Shown here piece by piece: positions 39,194-47,716 of a DNA stretch of 64,000 nucleotides (position 1 is its first letter; the number at the start of each line of letters is the position of its first letter). The notes beneath the pieces were generated by a model that ran no database searches, was not told the origin of the DNA, and worked only from the letters and a program-made list of their open reading frames with translations. This stretch comes from Methylococcaceae bacterium UBA6146 (lineage in GTDB: Bacteria > Pseudomonadota > Gammaproteobacteria > Methylococcales > Methylomonadaceae): assembly GCA_002422395.1 (NCBI GenBank), contig DIUY01000006.1, forward strand, positions 94,273 to 158,272, written 5' to 3'. Position numbers and translations under genes: made by a program.

Positions 39194-40867
39194 ATGTCTG
39201 ATATAGAAATCGCCCAACACGCCACAATGCGGCCTATTATTGACCTGGCCAGACAAACCTACGGAATAGCCGCCGAACATCTCGAACCCTACGGGCATTT
39301 TAAGGCCAAGCTATCTTTAGAATACGTCAACAGCTTGACAGGCCAAAAAGACGGCAAATTGATCTTAGTGACGGCGATTAGCCCGACCCCGGCAGGCGAA
39401 GGCAAAACCACCACCACGGTTGGCCTAGGGGATGCCATGAACCGGCTGGGCAAAAAAACCATCATGTGCCTGCGCGAGCCGTCATTAGGCCCGTGCTTTG
39501 GCGTCAAAGGCGGCGCGGCAGGCGGCGGTTACGCCCAAGTGGTGCCGATGGAAGACATCAACCTGCACTTCACCGGTGATTTCCATGCCATCGGCGTTGC
39601 CCATAACCTACTGTCCGCCTTGATTGACAACCACATCAACCACGGCAACGAACTGGACATAGACCCGCGCCGCATCCAGTGGAAGCGCGTCGTTGACATG
39701 AACGACCGCGCCCTGCGCCATATCGTCGTCGGCATGGGCGGGGTTGCCAACGGTTATCTGCGCGAAGACGGCTATGACATCGTAGTGGCTTCCGAAGTCA
39801 TGGCGATCTTATGTTTGGCAACCAGCCGCGCTGATCTCAAAGCGCGTTTAGGCCGTATTGTCATCGGCTACAAAACCGACAAAGTGACGCCGGTTTATGC
39901 CCGCGACTTGAAAGCGCATGGCGCCATGGCGGCCTTACTGAAAGACGCCATCAAACCCAATTTGGTGCAAACCCTAGAGAACAACATCGCCATTATCCAT
40001 GGCGGCCCGTTCGCCAACATCGCCCACGGCTGCAACACCGTAACAGCAACCAAGACCGCTTTAAAACTAGCCGATTACGCCGTGACCGAAGCCGGCTTCG
40101 GTGCCGATTTGGGCGCCGAAAAATTCATCGACATCAAATGCCGCATGTCCGGCTTAAAACCCTCAGCGGTCGTGCTGGTCGCCACGGTGCGGGCGCTAAA
40201 ATACCACGGCGGCGTTGCCAAAGAAGCGTTAAACCAAGAAAACTTGGCCGCCCTAGAACAAGGTTTCGCCAACCTGGAGCGCCATCACCACAACATCACC
40301 CAACACTACGGCCTGCCATGCGTGGTCGCCATCAACCATTTCACTTTCGACACCGAAGCCGAACTGGCGCTGCTGCAAGACAAATGCCAAGCAATTGGGG
40401 CAAACAGTGTGCTTTGCAAGCACTGGGCGCAAGGCGGCGCCGGCGCCGAGCAACTGGCGCAGGCTGTGCTTACTCTAGTTGACGACCGTGAACCAGAGTT
40501 TAGCTACGTCTACGACGAAAATTTGGGGTTGTGGGGAAAAATCGAAACCATTGCCACCAAGCTTTATGGCGCCGCCGCCGTCACCGCCCATGCCAAAATA
40601 AAAGCGCAATTGGCGGCTTGGCAAGCCGATTACGGCCATTTCCCGATTTGCATGGCAAAAACGCAAATGTCGTTTTCCACCAACCCCAATGCCAAAGGCG
40701 CCCCCACGGGGCACACGATAGAAATCAGCGAAGTCAGGCTAGCTAATGGCGCGGGCTTTATTGTCGCCATCGCCGGCGATATGATGACCATGCCAGGCCT
40801 ACCGAAAGTGCCCGCCGCTGAACGCATTGATATTGATGACAATGGCGTCATATCGGGATTGTTTTAA
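39194..40867 (+). CDS. fhs: Formate-tetrahydrofolate ligase
   Basis: 557 aa, normal length. P-loop-like ATP site TPAGEGKTTTTVGL at residues about 65-78, LREPSLGPCFGVKGGAAGGGYAQVVPM, DINLHFTGDFHAI and the substrate region LGAEKFIDIKCR plus VGMGG-type loops. It joins formate to tetrahydrofolate at the expense of ATP, feeding one-carbon units to serine and purine synthesis; in methylotrophs it links formaldehyde or formate oxidation to assimilation. AAGGAA stands 7 nt before the ATG. Single gene, preceded by the palindromic repeat. Confidence 0.97.
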   Translation: MSDIEIAQHATMRPIIDLARQTYGIAAEHLEPYGHFKAKLSLEYVNSLTGQKDGKLILVTAISPTPAGEGKTTTTVGLGDAMNRLGKKTIMCLREPSLGPCFGVKGGAAGGGYAQVVPMEDINLHFTGDFHAIGVAHNLLSALIDNHINHGNELDIDPRRIQWKRVVDMNDRALRHIVVGMGGVANGYLREDGYDIVVASEVMAILCLATSRADLKARLGRIVIGYKTDKVTPVYARDLKAHGAMAALLKDAIKPNLVQTLENNIAIIHGGPFANIAHGCNTVTATKTALKLADYAVTEAGFGADLGAEKFIDIKCRMSGLKPSAVVLVATVRALKYHGGVAKEALNQENLAALEQGFANLERHHHNITQHYGLPCVVAINHFTFDTEAELALLQDKCQAIGANSVLCKHWAQGGAGAEQLAQAVLTLVDDREPEFSYVYDENLGLWGKIETIATKLYGAAAVTAHAKIKAQLAAWQADYGHFPICMAKTQMSFSTNPNAKGAPTGHTIEISEVRLANGAGFIVAIAGDMMTMPGLPKVPAAERIDIDDNGVISGLF

Positions 40868-40921
40868 GTATCTGCGCTTTCTTAAGGGTGAAAGGCCAAA
40901 AACAGGGATGGTATGATTTGT

Positions 40922-40975
40922 GGGAGCGACTTTAGCTGCGATTAGTAAATAACAGTATTGTAATCGCGGCTAAAG
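40922..40975. repeat. REP-type hairpin (GGGAGCGACTTTAGC family)
   Basis: CTTTAGCTGCGATTA (40930-40944) pairs with TAATCGCGGCTAAAG (40961-40975) with one wobble. The leading TGTGGGAGCGACTTTAGC is the signature of REP elements known from pseudomonads, xanthomonads and other gammaproteobacteria. Confidence 0.65.
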
Positions 40976-41125
40976 CCTCCCCAAAACCAGCAACTGGATT
41001 TATTCAAGACGGCGTTAAATGACTTGTCGGAACGGTGCGCCTTTGGATTTCGGCACGTTTGAAACGGCTGGCAACGCTTTAACCGAAAAGCTGGCCGCAC
41101 GAAATATGACCCAGATGAAAAACCA

Positions 41126-42118
41126 ATGCGCCCCCACCTGATTTTACTGCTCCTGACGCTAAGCGGCTGTATGCCAATGACCTATCCGCCCGGTACACAA
41201 CACCATGCCGCCCAGCTTAGCGAAGGTGCTTTCCTCACCGAGGACGGCGCAAGTTTGCCGGTGCGGCATTGGCTACCAAAAACCGAACCCCATGCGGTGA
41301 TTATCGCGTTGCACGGGTTTAACGATTACAGCCATTTTTTTGACATGCCCGGCAATTATTTCAGCGCCCGGGGTATTGCCTGTTTGGCTTATGACCAACG
41401 GGGCTTTGGCTCGGCCCCGCAACGGGGGTTATGGGCAGGGAGTGCGGCGTATGTCAAAGACCTGCAAGTTTTCACACGGCTGGTCAAACGGCGCTACCCT
41501 AACCAACCGGTGTATTTGCTCGGCGAAAGCATGGGCGGTGCGGTGGTTATCACCGCGCTGCGCCAAGGGAATATGCCGGACATCGCCGGCAGCATCCTCA
41601 TCGCGCCGGCGTTATGGGCCAGGTCAACCATGCCCTGGTATCAAACCAGTTTGCTTTGGGTGCTGGCGCACAGCCTGCCTTGGTTGACCCTGACCGGAAA
41701 AGGGGTGCAAGTCGTGGCATCCGATAACATCGACATGCTCCGCGCCCTAAGACTGGATCCTCTAGTTATCAAGGCAAGCCGTGTGGAAACGTTGTACGGC
41801 TTGGCGAACCTAATGGACATTGCCTTTAACTCGGCCCGGTCACAACAGGGCAATATCCTGATGCTTTATGGCGAGAAAGATGAAATCATCCCAAAGAAAC
41901 CAATTTTTTTGTTCCTGCAACAATTGCTTTTGGCGGAGGCGGAGGAAATAACCGTGGCCCTTTATCAGCACGGCCACCACATGCTATTGCGTGATTTACA
42001 GGCACACGCGCCATGGAAAGACATAGCGGCCTGGATTAATACGGGGACAAACACATTCCCATCCGGCGCAGACAAGCGTGCGCAGCAATGGCTAAGCGGC
42101 CAACTAGAGCCTTTTTAA
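41126..42118 (+). CDS. Alpha/beta hydrolase lipoprotein, monoacylglycerol lipase-like
   Basis: 330 aa. Lipoprotein signal MRPHLILLLLTLSGC with Cys at residue 15. The hydrolase domain has oxyanion HGFNDYSHFF, nucleophile Ser in GESMGGA (about 133-139), Asp in GEKDEIIP and His in QHGHHMLL, the lysophospholipase/monoglyceride lipase layout. A predicted envelope-bound esterase acting on lipids or polyesters. Substrate unknown. The frame is compact and well spaced from its neighbours. Confidence 0.88.
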   Translation: MRPHLILLLLTLSGCMPMTYPPGTQHHAAQLSEGAFLTEDGASLPVRHWLPKTEPHAVIIALHGFNDYSHFFDMPGNYFSARGIACLAYDQRGFGSAPQRGLWAGSAAYVKDLQVFTRLVKRRYPNQPVYLLGESMGGAVVITALRQGNMPDIAGSILIAPALWARSTMPWYQTSLLWVLAHSLPWLTLTGKGVQVVASDNIDMLRALRLDPLVIKASRVETLYGLANLMDIAFNSARSQQGNILMLYGEKDEIIPKKPIFLFLQQLLLAEAEEITVALYQHGHHMLLRDLQAHAPWKDIAAWINTGTNTFPSGADKRAQQWLSGQLEPF

Positions 42119-42134
42119 GGCTGGCACTTATGCC

Positions 42135-42308
42135 ATGAAACCAGAATATGAGGCCGGGTTCCGTTTCTACGCGCAATTGAACGCTTTTCAAATCCTTGGA
42201 CATCTCCCCCCGTTACCCACACTGTGCGGAACAATCTTACCCAATCCACGTTTTGCGCTGGAGGTTAATCTGGGCAAACTGGCGAAATGCTTGCGGGCGC
42301 TAAGCTAG
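42135..42308 (+). pseudogene. Remnant of a Mut7-C/ubiquitin-like RNase gene
   Basis: A 57-codon frame begins MKPEYEAGFRFYAQLNAF, matching the ubiquitin-like start of Mut7-C proteins (FRFYAELNDFLP), then jumps to PNPRFALEVNLGKLAKCLRALS, which matches the first part of the Mut7-C RNase domain (RFVLDVHLGRLARYLRLLG). The expected stretch of about 60 residues between them and the catalytic C-terminal part are missing. It is probably an internally deleted and truncated gene. By-eye match only. Confidence 0.5.
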
Positions 42309-42362
42309 CCATCCGTTTTATCACGTCATTCCGGCGTGGCTTACCGAAAGCCAATGACAGTT

Positions 42363-42959
42363 TCAGCCATTTTGCAGGGCAAGCAAGCGGTTATTGGCGG
42401 GCATGGCATTATCGCTGATTAATTCAAGGCCTGCGGATGCCGCCAGCACCATAATGTCTTCAAAAGCCCTGATGCCCATTGATGCCCGTTGGCTTTTTAG
42501 CATTTGGTCAAAACGGGCATTGCTGTCACTGGTGTAAACGCCGTTATAGTTAAACGGGCCATAAATGCACACAAATGCCTTGGCATTTAGGTGAACGGCC
42601 AGGCGGGCAAAAAATATCTGCACTTCTTCCCAGCTCATGATATGCAGCGTATTGGCGGTAAATAAAGCGTCAATCGTGTCGCAGGGCCACACAGCATCAG
42701 CGACATCCAGCGTTAATGGCGGTTTTAGGTTTGGCGTGCACGCCTCTTCCCGCCACAAACAGATGCCGGGGATGTTTTCGCTTCTATCGGTTGGCTGCCA
42801 TTCAATATGCGGCAGTTGTCTGGCAAAATAACAGGCGTGCTGGCCGGTGCCGCTGCCGATTTCCCAAACGGTGGCTGGCTGTGCAAAAACTGTTTTAATA
42901 ACCTGCAAAATAGGATCTTTGTTATTTTCACAGGCTTGGGAAAAAGGTTTTTGATTCAT
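42363..42959 (-). CDS. DUF938 SAM-dependent methyltransferase
   Basis: 198 aa. Starts MNQKPFSQACENNKDPILQVI, with the SAM-binding loop WEIGSGTGQHACYFARQLP (residues about 32-50), WQPTDRS, LDV and ALFTANTLHIMSW. The C-terminal part RFDQMLKSQRASMGIRAFEDI matches the DUF938 family. Class I methyltransferase fold; substrate unknown. The upstream region is shared with the divergent FemAB-like gene. Confidence 0.9.
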   Translation of the reverse strand: MNQKPFSQACENNKDPILQVIKTVFAQPATVWEIGSGTGQHACYFARQLPHIEWQPTDRSENIPGICLWREEACTPNLKPPLTLDVADAVWPCDTIDALFTANTLHIMSWEEVQIFFARLAVHLNAKAFVCIYGPFNYNGVYTSDSNARFDQMLKSQRASMGIRAFEDIMVLAASAGLELISDNAMPANNRLLALQNG

Positions 42960-43011
42960 GTCTTTGAGGAATTGATGTTAATTTTCTTTTTTTACACGAC
43001 GGTTTATAAAA

Positions 43012-44148
43012 ATGGAAGTAAAACAAATCAATGGCATGGCGCAAGTTGACGGTAAGGACTGGAACCGGCTCGCCGGTGATGCTTATCCTTTTTTGCGCCA
43101 TGAGTTTTTATTGGCGTTGGAACAAAGCGGTTCGGTCTGCGGGCAAACCGGCTGGATTCCTGCGCATTTGCTGGTGTTGGATGGAGACGAACTGGTCGCT
43201 TTTATGCCGTTGTATCTCAAACAGCATTCCTGGGGCGAATATGTGTTTGATCAACAATGGGCGCAGGCTTATAAACAGCATGGGCTCAATTATTATCCAA
43301 AATGGCTGACCGCCATCCCGCTGACGCCTTGCCAGGGGGCGCGTATTGTTATCAAAGCCGCTATTAACCCGCTTGAAGTCACGCACACGTTGCTGGATTT
43401 TATAAAACAGCTTTCCGGACAAAGGGGTATTTCTTCATGGCATTGTTTGTTCCCTGTCCCGCAACAGGCCGAGTTGTTGCGGTCATTGGGCTTAAGCATT
43501 CGTGAGGGTGTGCAGTTTCACTGGTTTAACCAGGGCTACCGGGATTTTAATGATTTTCTACAAACTTTAAGCGCCAGTAAACGCAAAATGCTCAAGCGCG
43601 AACGCCGGCGAGTCAGCGAACAGGGCGTTAGTTTGTTGCGTATTGCAGGGCCGGATGTCAGTGCTTTGCAATGGCAGGCATTTTTTCAGTTTTACACGAT
43701 GACCTATTTAAAAAGAGGCTCGCAGCCGTATTTGAATCTGGCGTTTTTTCAGCAAATAGCGGCAACCATGGGCGAGCAATTATTGCTGGTGCTGGCGGTT
43801 AAGGATGAAAAATATGTGGGTGCAGCGCTGAGTTTTGTCGGTAGCGACACCTTGTATGGCCGCTATTGGGGTTGTTACGAGGAATATAACAGCCTGCATT
43901 TTGAAGCCTGTTATTACCAGGGGCTGGACTATTGCATTGAACATGGCTTAAAACAGTTTGATTCAGGTGCCCAAGGGGAACATAAGATTTCGCGTGGTTT
44001 CGAGCCCATCACCACGTATTCTGCGCACTGGCTCAAAGATGCCCGCTTTGCCCAAGCGATTGGACAATTTTTAATTAGAGAGCAAAAAGCCGTGCAGTTT
44101 TATAAGCAGGATGCGGCAACCTATCTGCCGTTTAAACAGGGGACATAA
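43012..44148 (+). CDS. FemAB-like GNAT-fold protein (peptidoglycan-bridge synthesis-like)
   Basis: 378 aa of the FemAB_like family common in proteobacteria. Typical patterns are PFLRHEFLLALEQSGSVCGQTGWIPAHLLV, LLDFIKQLSGQRGISSWHCLF, LQTLSASKRKMLKRERRRV and DSGAQGEHKISRGFEP. Cytosolic, two tandem GNAT folds expected. The family is linked to addition of amino acids to lipid-linked or peptidoglycan precursors, although the proteobacterial branch remains untested. It is divergent from the methyltransferase gene with a 52-nt gap. Confidence 0.82.
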   Translation: MEVKQINGMAQVDGKDWNRLAGDAYPFLRHEFLLALEQSGSVCGQTGWIPAHLLVLDGDELVAFMPLYLKQHSWGEYVFDQQWAQAYKQHGLNYYPKWLTAIPLTPCQGARIVIKAAINPLEVTHTLLDFIKQLSGQRGISSWHCLFPVPQQAELLRSLGLSIREGVQFHWFNQGYRDFNDFLQTLSASKRKMLKRERRRVSEQGVSLLRIAGPDVSALQWQAFFQFYTMTYLKRGSQPYLNLAFFQQIAATMGEQLLLVLAVKDEKYVGAALSFVGSDTLYGRYWGCYEEYNSLHFEACYYQGLDYCIEHGLKQFDSGAQGEHKISRGFEPITTYSAHWLKDARFAQAIGQFLIREQKAVQFYKQDAATYLPFKQGT

Positions 44149-44289
44149 CACCAACCAACTGCAAAGAAAGTGGGGAAGCCTGTCCTGGAGAGGATATTAT
44201 CTAGCCGTTTGGAGCAAGATTGCGCTTATAATTTAGCTCAACAAGCACGACCCTTTATCTTTTCAATTAGTACACGGACTATCATTTAG

Positions 44290-46407
44290 ATGCCTGTTTC
44301 CATAGACAACAAGAAAATCATGGCGCTTAAACAAGCCAAGCAGACAGTGCTAGGATTTTTGCTAGGATTGTTAGAATTAAAGGCTGAACCCGCCCGGTCT
44401 TTGGAGCGGCCCGTTCTGCTGGATTATTCCGATGAGCTGGATAGCCTGTCCGATATGGGCGAAAACATCGGCTTACGCATGGATCGCGTCGCATTGACTC
44501 CAGGTGCCGCAGCAGAGGCATCGGCTGCGCAGACGCCCCTAGTGGCACGGCTCCCCGACGGGCGCGGCTGGCTTGTTGTTTACGGCTTTCGCGGTGGCCG
44601 GGTGCGCATAGCGCTGGTGCAGGGGGAGGTGGTTGAGGAAAGCCGAATCAGACCCGCTGCCGTATTTGAATTGCTGGGACTGACCGAGGGAGCGCTGGTG
44701 GATTGGTTGTTGGTGCAAGCACGCGCCCCGCTCGCCAATGCCGTTAGCCACGATCATCATGCACACCTGCCACCCTTACGCCGGCTGATTGAACTTATGC
44801 GTGCCGATCACGCCGATCTTTGGCTAGTGCTGGGGCTGGCGCTGGGTTCCGGTCTGTTGGCTTTAGCCACGCCGGTCGCGGTGCAGGCGCTGGTGAACAC
44901 CGTGGCAATGGGCGGCATGGGGCAACCCCTGCTGGTGTTGTCGATTATCCTGTTTTTCTTCCTCGCGTTTGCCGGCGGCGTTCATGTGCTCGAATCCTAC
45001 CTGGTGGAGATTGTGCAACGGCGTATTTTTGTGCGTCTTGCCGCAGATCTGGCTTACCGCCTGCCCAGGGTGCGCAGCGATGCCTACGAGCATCATCACG
45101 GCGCGGAACTGGTCAACCGCTTCTTCGATGTGCTGACGGTGCAAAAAGCGGGCTCCTCCCTGCTCCTCGATGGTTTAAGCACGGCGGTCCAAGCCGGCGT
45201 CGGTCTGGTTATGCTGGCTTTCTACCATCCCTTTTTGCTGGCTTTCGATATCGTGTTGCTGCTGGCGATTGGCTTTATTATTTTCGTGCTGGGACGCGGG
45301 GGGGTCACTACCGCCATCCAGGAATCGCTATCCAAGTACGCCTTGGTTGCTTGGCTGGAAGTTGTGGCCGGCAACATGCAAACCTTTAAATTCAGTGGTG
45401 GCCCCCCATTGGCTGCCCAGCGGACCGATACGCTTGCGCTGGCCTATCTGGACGCGAAGCGCAACCATTACCGGGTCTTGCTGCGCCAGATCATTGGCTC
45501 GGTGGCCTTGTATGCGATAGCCAGCACAGCCTTGCTGGCTATCGGTGGCTATCTGGTCATCGACGGCCATCTGTCCCTAGGGCAATTGGTGGCTGCGGAA
45601 CTGATCGTGTCCTCGGCGCTCGTTTCACTGGTCAAGTTCGGCAAGCATTTGGAAGGCTTCTACGATTTGATGGCCGGTTCCGACAAAATTGGTCATTTGC
45701 TGGACTTGCCGCTGGAACGCGAGCAGGGGATCAAACCCGTCATAACCGGACCGGTTTCGCTTGCGGTGCAGGGATTGTCCTTCAGCTTTGGCGCCAAACG
45801 GCCCGTATTTTCCAATCTCGGTTTTCAGGTTCGGCCTGGCGAGAAGATCGCCATAGTCGGCGGTCACGGAAGCGGTAAAAGCACGCTAGCCAATTTTTTG
45901 TGCGGTTTGCACCCCGCCGAAAAAGGCGTTATCGAAATCAATGGCGCCGATTTGGGCAACCTGCGCCTGGAAGCCTTGCGTAGCCAAATTGCCATAGTTG
46001 GCCGCATAGAAATCGTCGAGGACAGTCTCTTCGAAAATGTACGTTTAGGCCGTGCAGAACTGGGTCTGGACGAAGTGGAACAGGCGCTGGATGCGGTCGG
46101 TTTGGGGGGCGAAAATTCCAGCCTGCCGGACGACGGCCTGGATGCCGTGCTTAATCCCAGCGGCGCCCCCCTATCCGCCACTCAGGCACAACTGCTGATG
46201 CTCGCACGGGGCATTGCAGGCTCCCCTGCCTTATTGATTTTGGACGGAATTCTCGATGAGATGGACGAAGCCGCCCTTCACCGCCTCACTCCCGCGCTGT
46301 TTGCCGGTGACGCGCCCTGGACTCTGCTGGTGCTAACAGGTTCGCCGCTGGTCGCGCACCTTTGCGAACGTGTGCTGGAACTACAAGGGGGTGACGTCCA
46401 TGCCTGA
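44290..46407 (+). CDS. Type I secretion-like ABC transporter with degenerate ATPase
   Basis: 705 aa: a 150-residue N-terminal domain that looks like an inactive C39-peptidase-like region, about six TM segments (residues 175-460) and an ATPase domain. Walker A GGHGSGKST (about 523) is intact. The signature is LSATQAQ in place of LSGGQ, Walker B is LLILDGILDEMD with Gly where the catalytic Glu is normal, the H-loop reads VLTGSP without His, and the Q-loop Gln also appears missing. The ATPase site is therefore likely weak or inactive, or needs a partner ATPase. It overlaps the HlyD-like gene by 8 nt and is followed by a TolC gene. Confidence 0.85.
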   Translation: MPVSIDNKKIMALKQAKQTVLGFLLGLLELKAEPARSLERPVLLDYSDELDSLSDMGENIGLRMDRVALTPGAAAEASAAQTPLVARLPDGRGWLVVYGFRGGRVRIALVQGEVVEESRIRPAAVFELLGLTEGALVDWLLVQARAPLANAVSHDHHAHLPPLRRLIELMRADHADLWLVLGLALGSGLLALATPVAVQALVNTVAMGGMGQPLLVLSIILFFFLAFAGGVHVLESYLVEIVQRRIFVRLAADLAYRLPRVRSDAYEHHHGAELVNRFFDVLTVQKAGSSLLLDGLSTAVQAGVGLVMLAFYHPFLLAFDIVLLLAIGFIIFVLGRGGVTTAIQESLSKYALVAWLEVVAGNMQTFKFSGGPPLAAQRTDTLALAYLDAKRNHYRVLLRQIIGSVALYAIASTALLAIGGYLVIDGHLSLGQLVAAELIVSSALVSLVKFGKHLEGFYDLMAGSDKIGHLLDLPLEREQGIKPVITGPVSLAVQGLSFSFGAKRPVFSNLGFQVRPGEKIAIVGGHGSGKSTLANFLCGLHPAEKGVIEINGADLGNLRLEALRSQIAIVGRIEIVEDSLFENVRLGRAELGLDEVEQALDAVGLGGENSSLPDDGLDAVLNPSGAPLSATQAQLLMLARGIAGSPALLILDGILDEMDEAALHRLTPALFAGDAPWTLLVLTGSPLVAHLCERVLELQGGDVHA

Positions 46408-47710
46408 ATCAGCTTCCCGACTTTCCGCCCTCTCGGTTGCACGCACACCACGAGTGATCAGCTCGCTGGCGTGGGCTGTCGTATGGTTATTTCTGTTGAC
46501 ACCACCCGCTTTGCTGCTAACACCATGGCAACAAAATATCTCCGGCACGGGAAAAGTCTCCGCCTTTGCCCCACTTGACCGTCAACAGACAGTGAAAGCA
46601 CCGGTCTCCGGGCGTATTGTGCAATGGTTCGCAAAGGAAGGGACTAAAGTCAAATCTGGGGATGTATTGCTAGAGATTGTCGACGTCGACCCTGATCTTC
46701 TTAATCGCCTGCGCCAGCAGCGCGAAGCTGCGGCCGCCAAACTCGTGGCCAAGGAAGAAGAGCTGCGCTCTTATCGGCTACAAATCGATAATTTGATCAC
46801 CACCCGCGATTTGCAAGTCGCCACTGCGCAGTATCGCCGTGATGTGGCGCACCAGCGGGCGATTTCAGCCAACGAGGCGATAGCTTCGGCACAGGCAACC
46901 CTCGACGCGGCGGCTATTCAGACAGGACGTTTACAACGCCTGCTCACCGATGGCCTGGTGTCGAAACGTGAGTTCGAGCTTGCAGAACGTGACGGCATTG
47001 TCGCGCGGCGCAGCCTGAACAGTGGCCAGGCTGCACTGCAAGCAGCACTGTCCGAACAGCGTGCCGCCGAAGCTGAAATAGCACGCATCCGCGCCGATGC
47101 CCAGGCACGTATAGATTCCGCCAATGCTTCAGCCAACAAGACCCGGAGCGAACTGGAAGACAGCCGGACCAGCCTGCTCAAAAGCGAGGTTGACCTGTCG
47201 CGTCAACAATCCCAAGTGGTCAAGGCGCCACGTGACGGCAGTATCTTGCGTCTTTTGGTCAATCCGCAGAGCGATATAGTCAAACAGGGCGATCCCCTGC
47301 TGGTTTTCGTGCCGGACACGGACATTAAGGCCGTAGAATTGTGGGTGGATGGCAACGATGCCGCACTCATCATGCCGGGTCGCCATGTACGCCTGCAATT
47401 CGAAGGCTGGCCAGCCATGCAGTTTGCCGGCTGGCCGGAAGTGGCGGTGGGCACTTTCGGCGGCATCGTCGCCTTTGTGGATGCCACCGACGATGGCAAG
47501 GGCAAGTTTCGTCTACTTATTGTCCCCAACAAAGCCGACCAGCCTTGGCCATCTGAGCGCTTCTTGCGCCAGGGTGTGCGCGTTAAAGGCTGGGTATTGC
47601 TGAACCGCGTCACAATGGCTTACGAACTCTGGCGTCAGCTGAACGCTTTTCCCCCACAGATGACAATGGAAACCCCAGCATCTGATTCGGTGCGTCAAAA
47701 ATTGAAATAA
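46400..47710 (+). CDS. HlyD-family periplasmic adaptor
   Basis: About 436 aa from the ATG at 46400 (GGGGGTG upstream). One N-terminal TM (residues about 25-45), a lipoyl/biotinyl-like half (VKAPVSGRIVQWFAKEGTKVKSGDVLLEI), a long coiled coil (residues about 100-260, with Ala/Arg/Glu repeats) and the second half KAPRDGSILRLLVNPQSDIVKQGDPLLVFVPD, then a beta-barrel. It bridges the inner-membrane ABC protein and the outer-membrane TolC protein. Confidence 0.9.
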   Translation: MPESASRLSALSVARTPRVISSLAWAVVWLFLLTPPALLLTPWQQNISGTGKVSAFAPLDRQQTVKAPVSGRIVQWFAKEGTKVKSGDVLLEIVDVDPDLLNRLRQQREAAAAKLVAKEEELRSYRLQIDNLITTRDLQVATAQYRRDVAHQRAISANEAIASAQATLDAAAIQTGRLQRLLTDGLVSKREFELAERDGIVARRSLNSGQAALQAALSEQRAAEAEIARIRADAQARIDSANASANKTRSELEDSRTSLLKSEVDLSRQQSQVVKAPRDGSILRLLVNPQSDIVKQGDPLLVFVPDTDIKAVELWVDGNDAALIMPGRHVRLQFEGWPAMQFAGWPEVAVGTFGGIVAFVDATDDGKGKFRLLIVPNKADQPWPSERFLRQGVRVKGWVLLNRVTMAYELWRQLNAFPPQMTMETPASDSVRQKLK

Positions 47711-47716
47711 TCCGTT

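Noticed and set aside
41019..41141. 40-codon frame before the lipase gene
   Set aside because: Short, no clear ribosome binding site and no recognisable family; another frame here looks equally coding-like.
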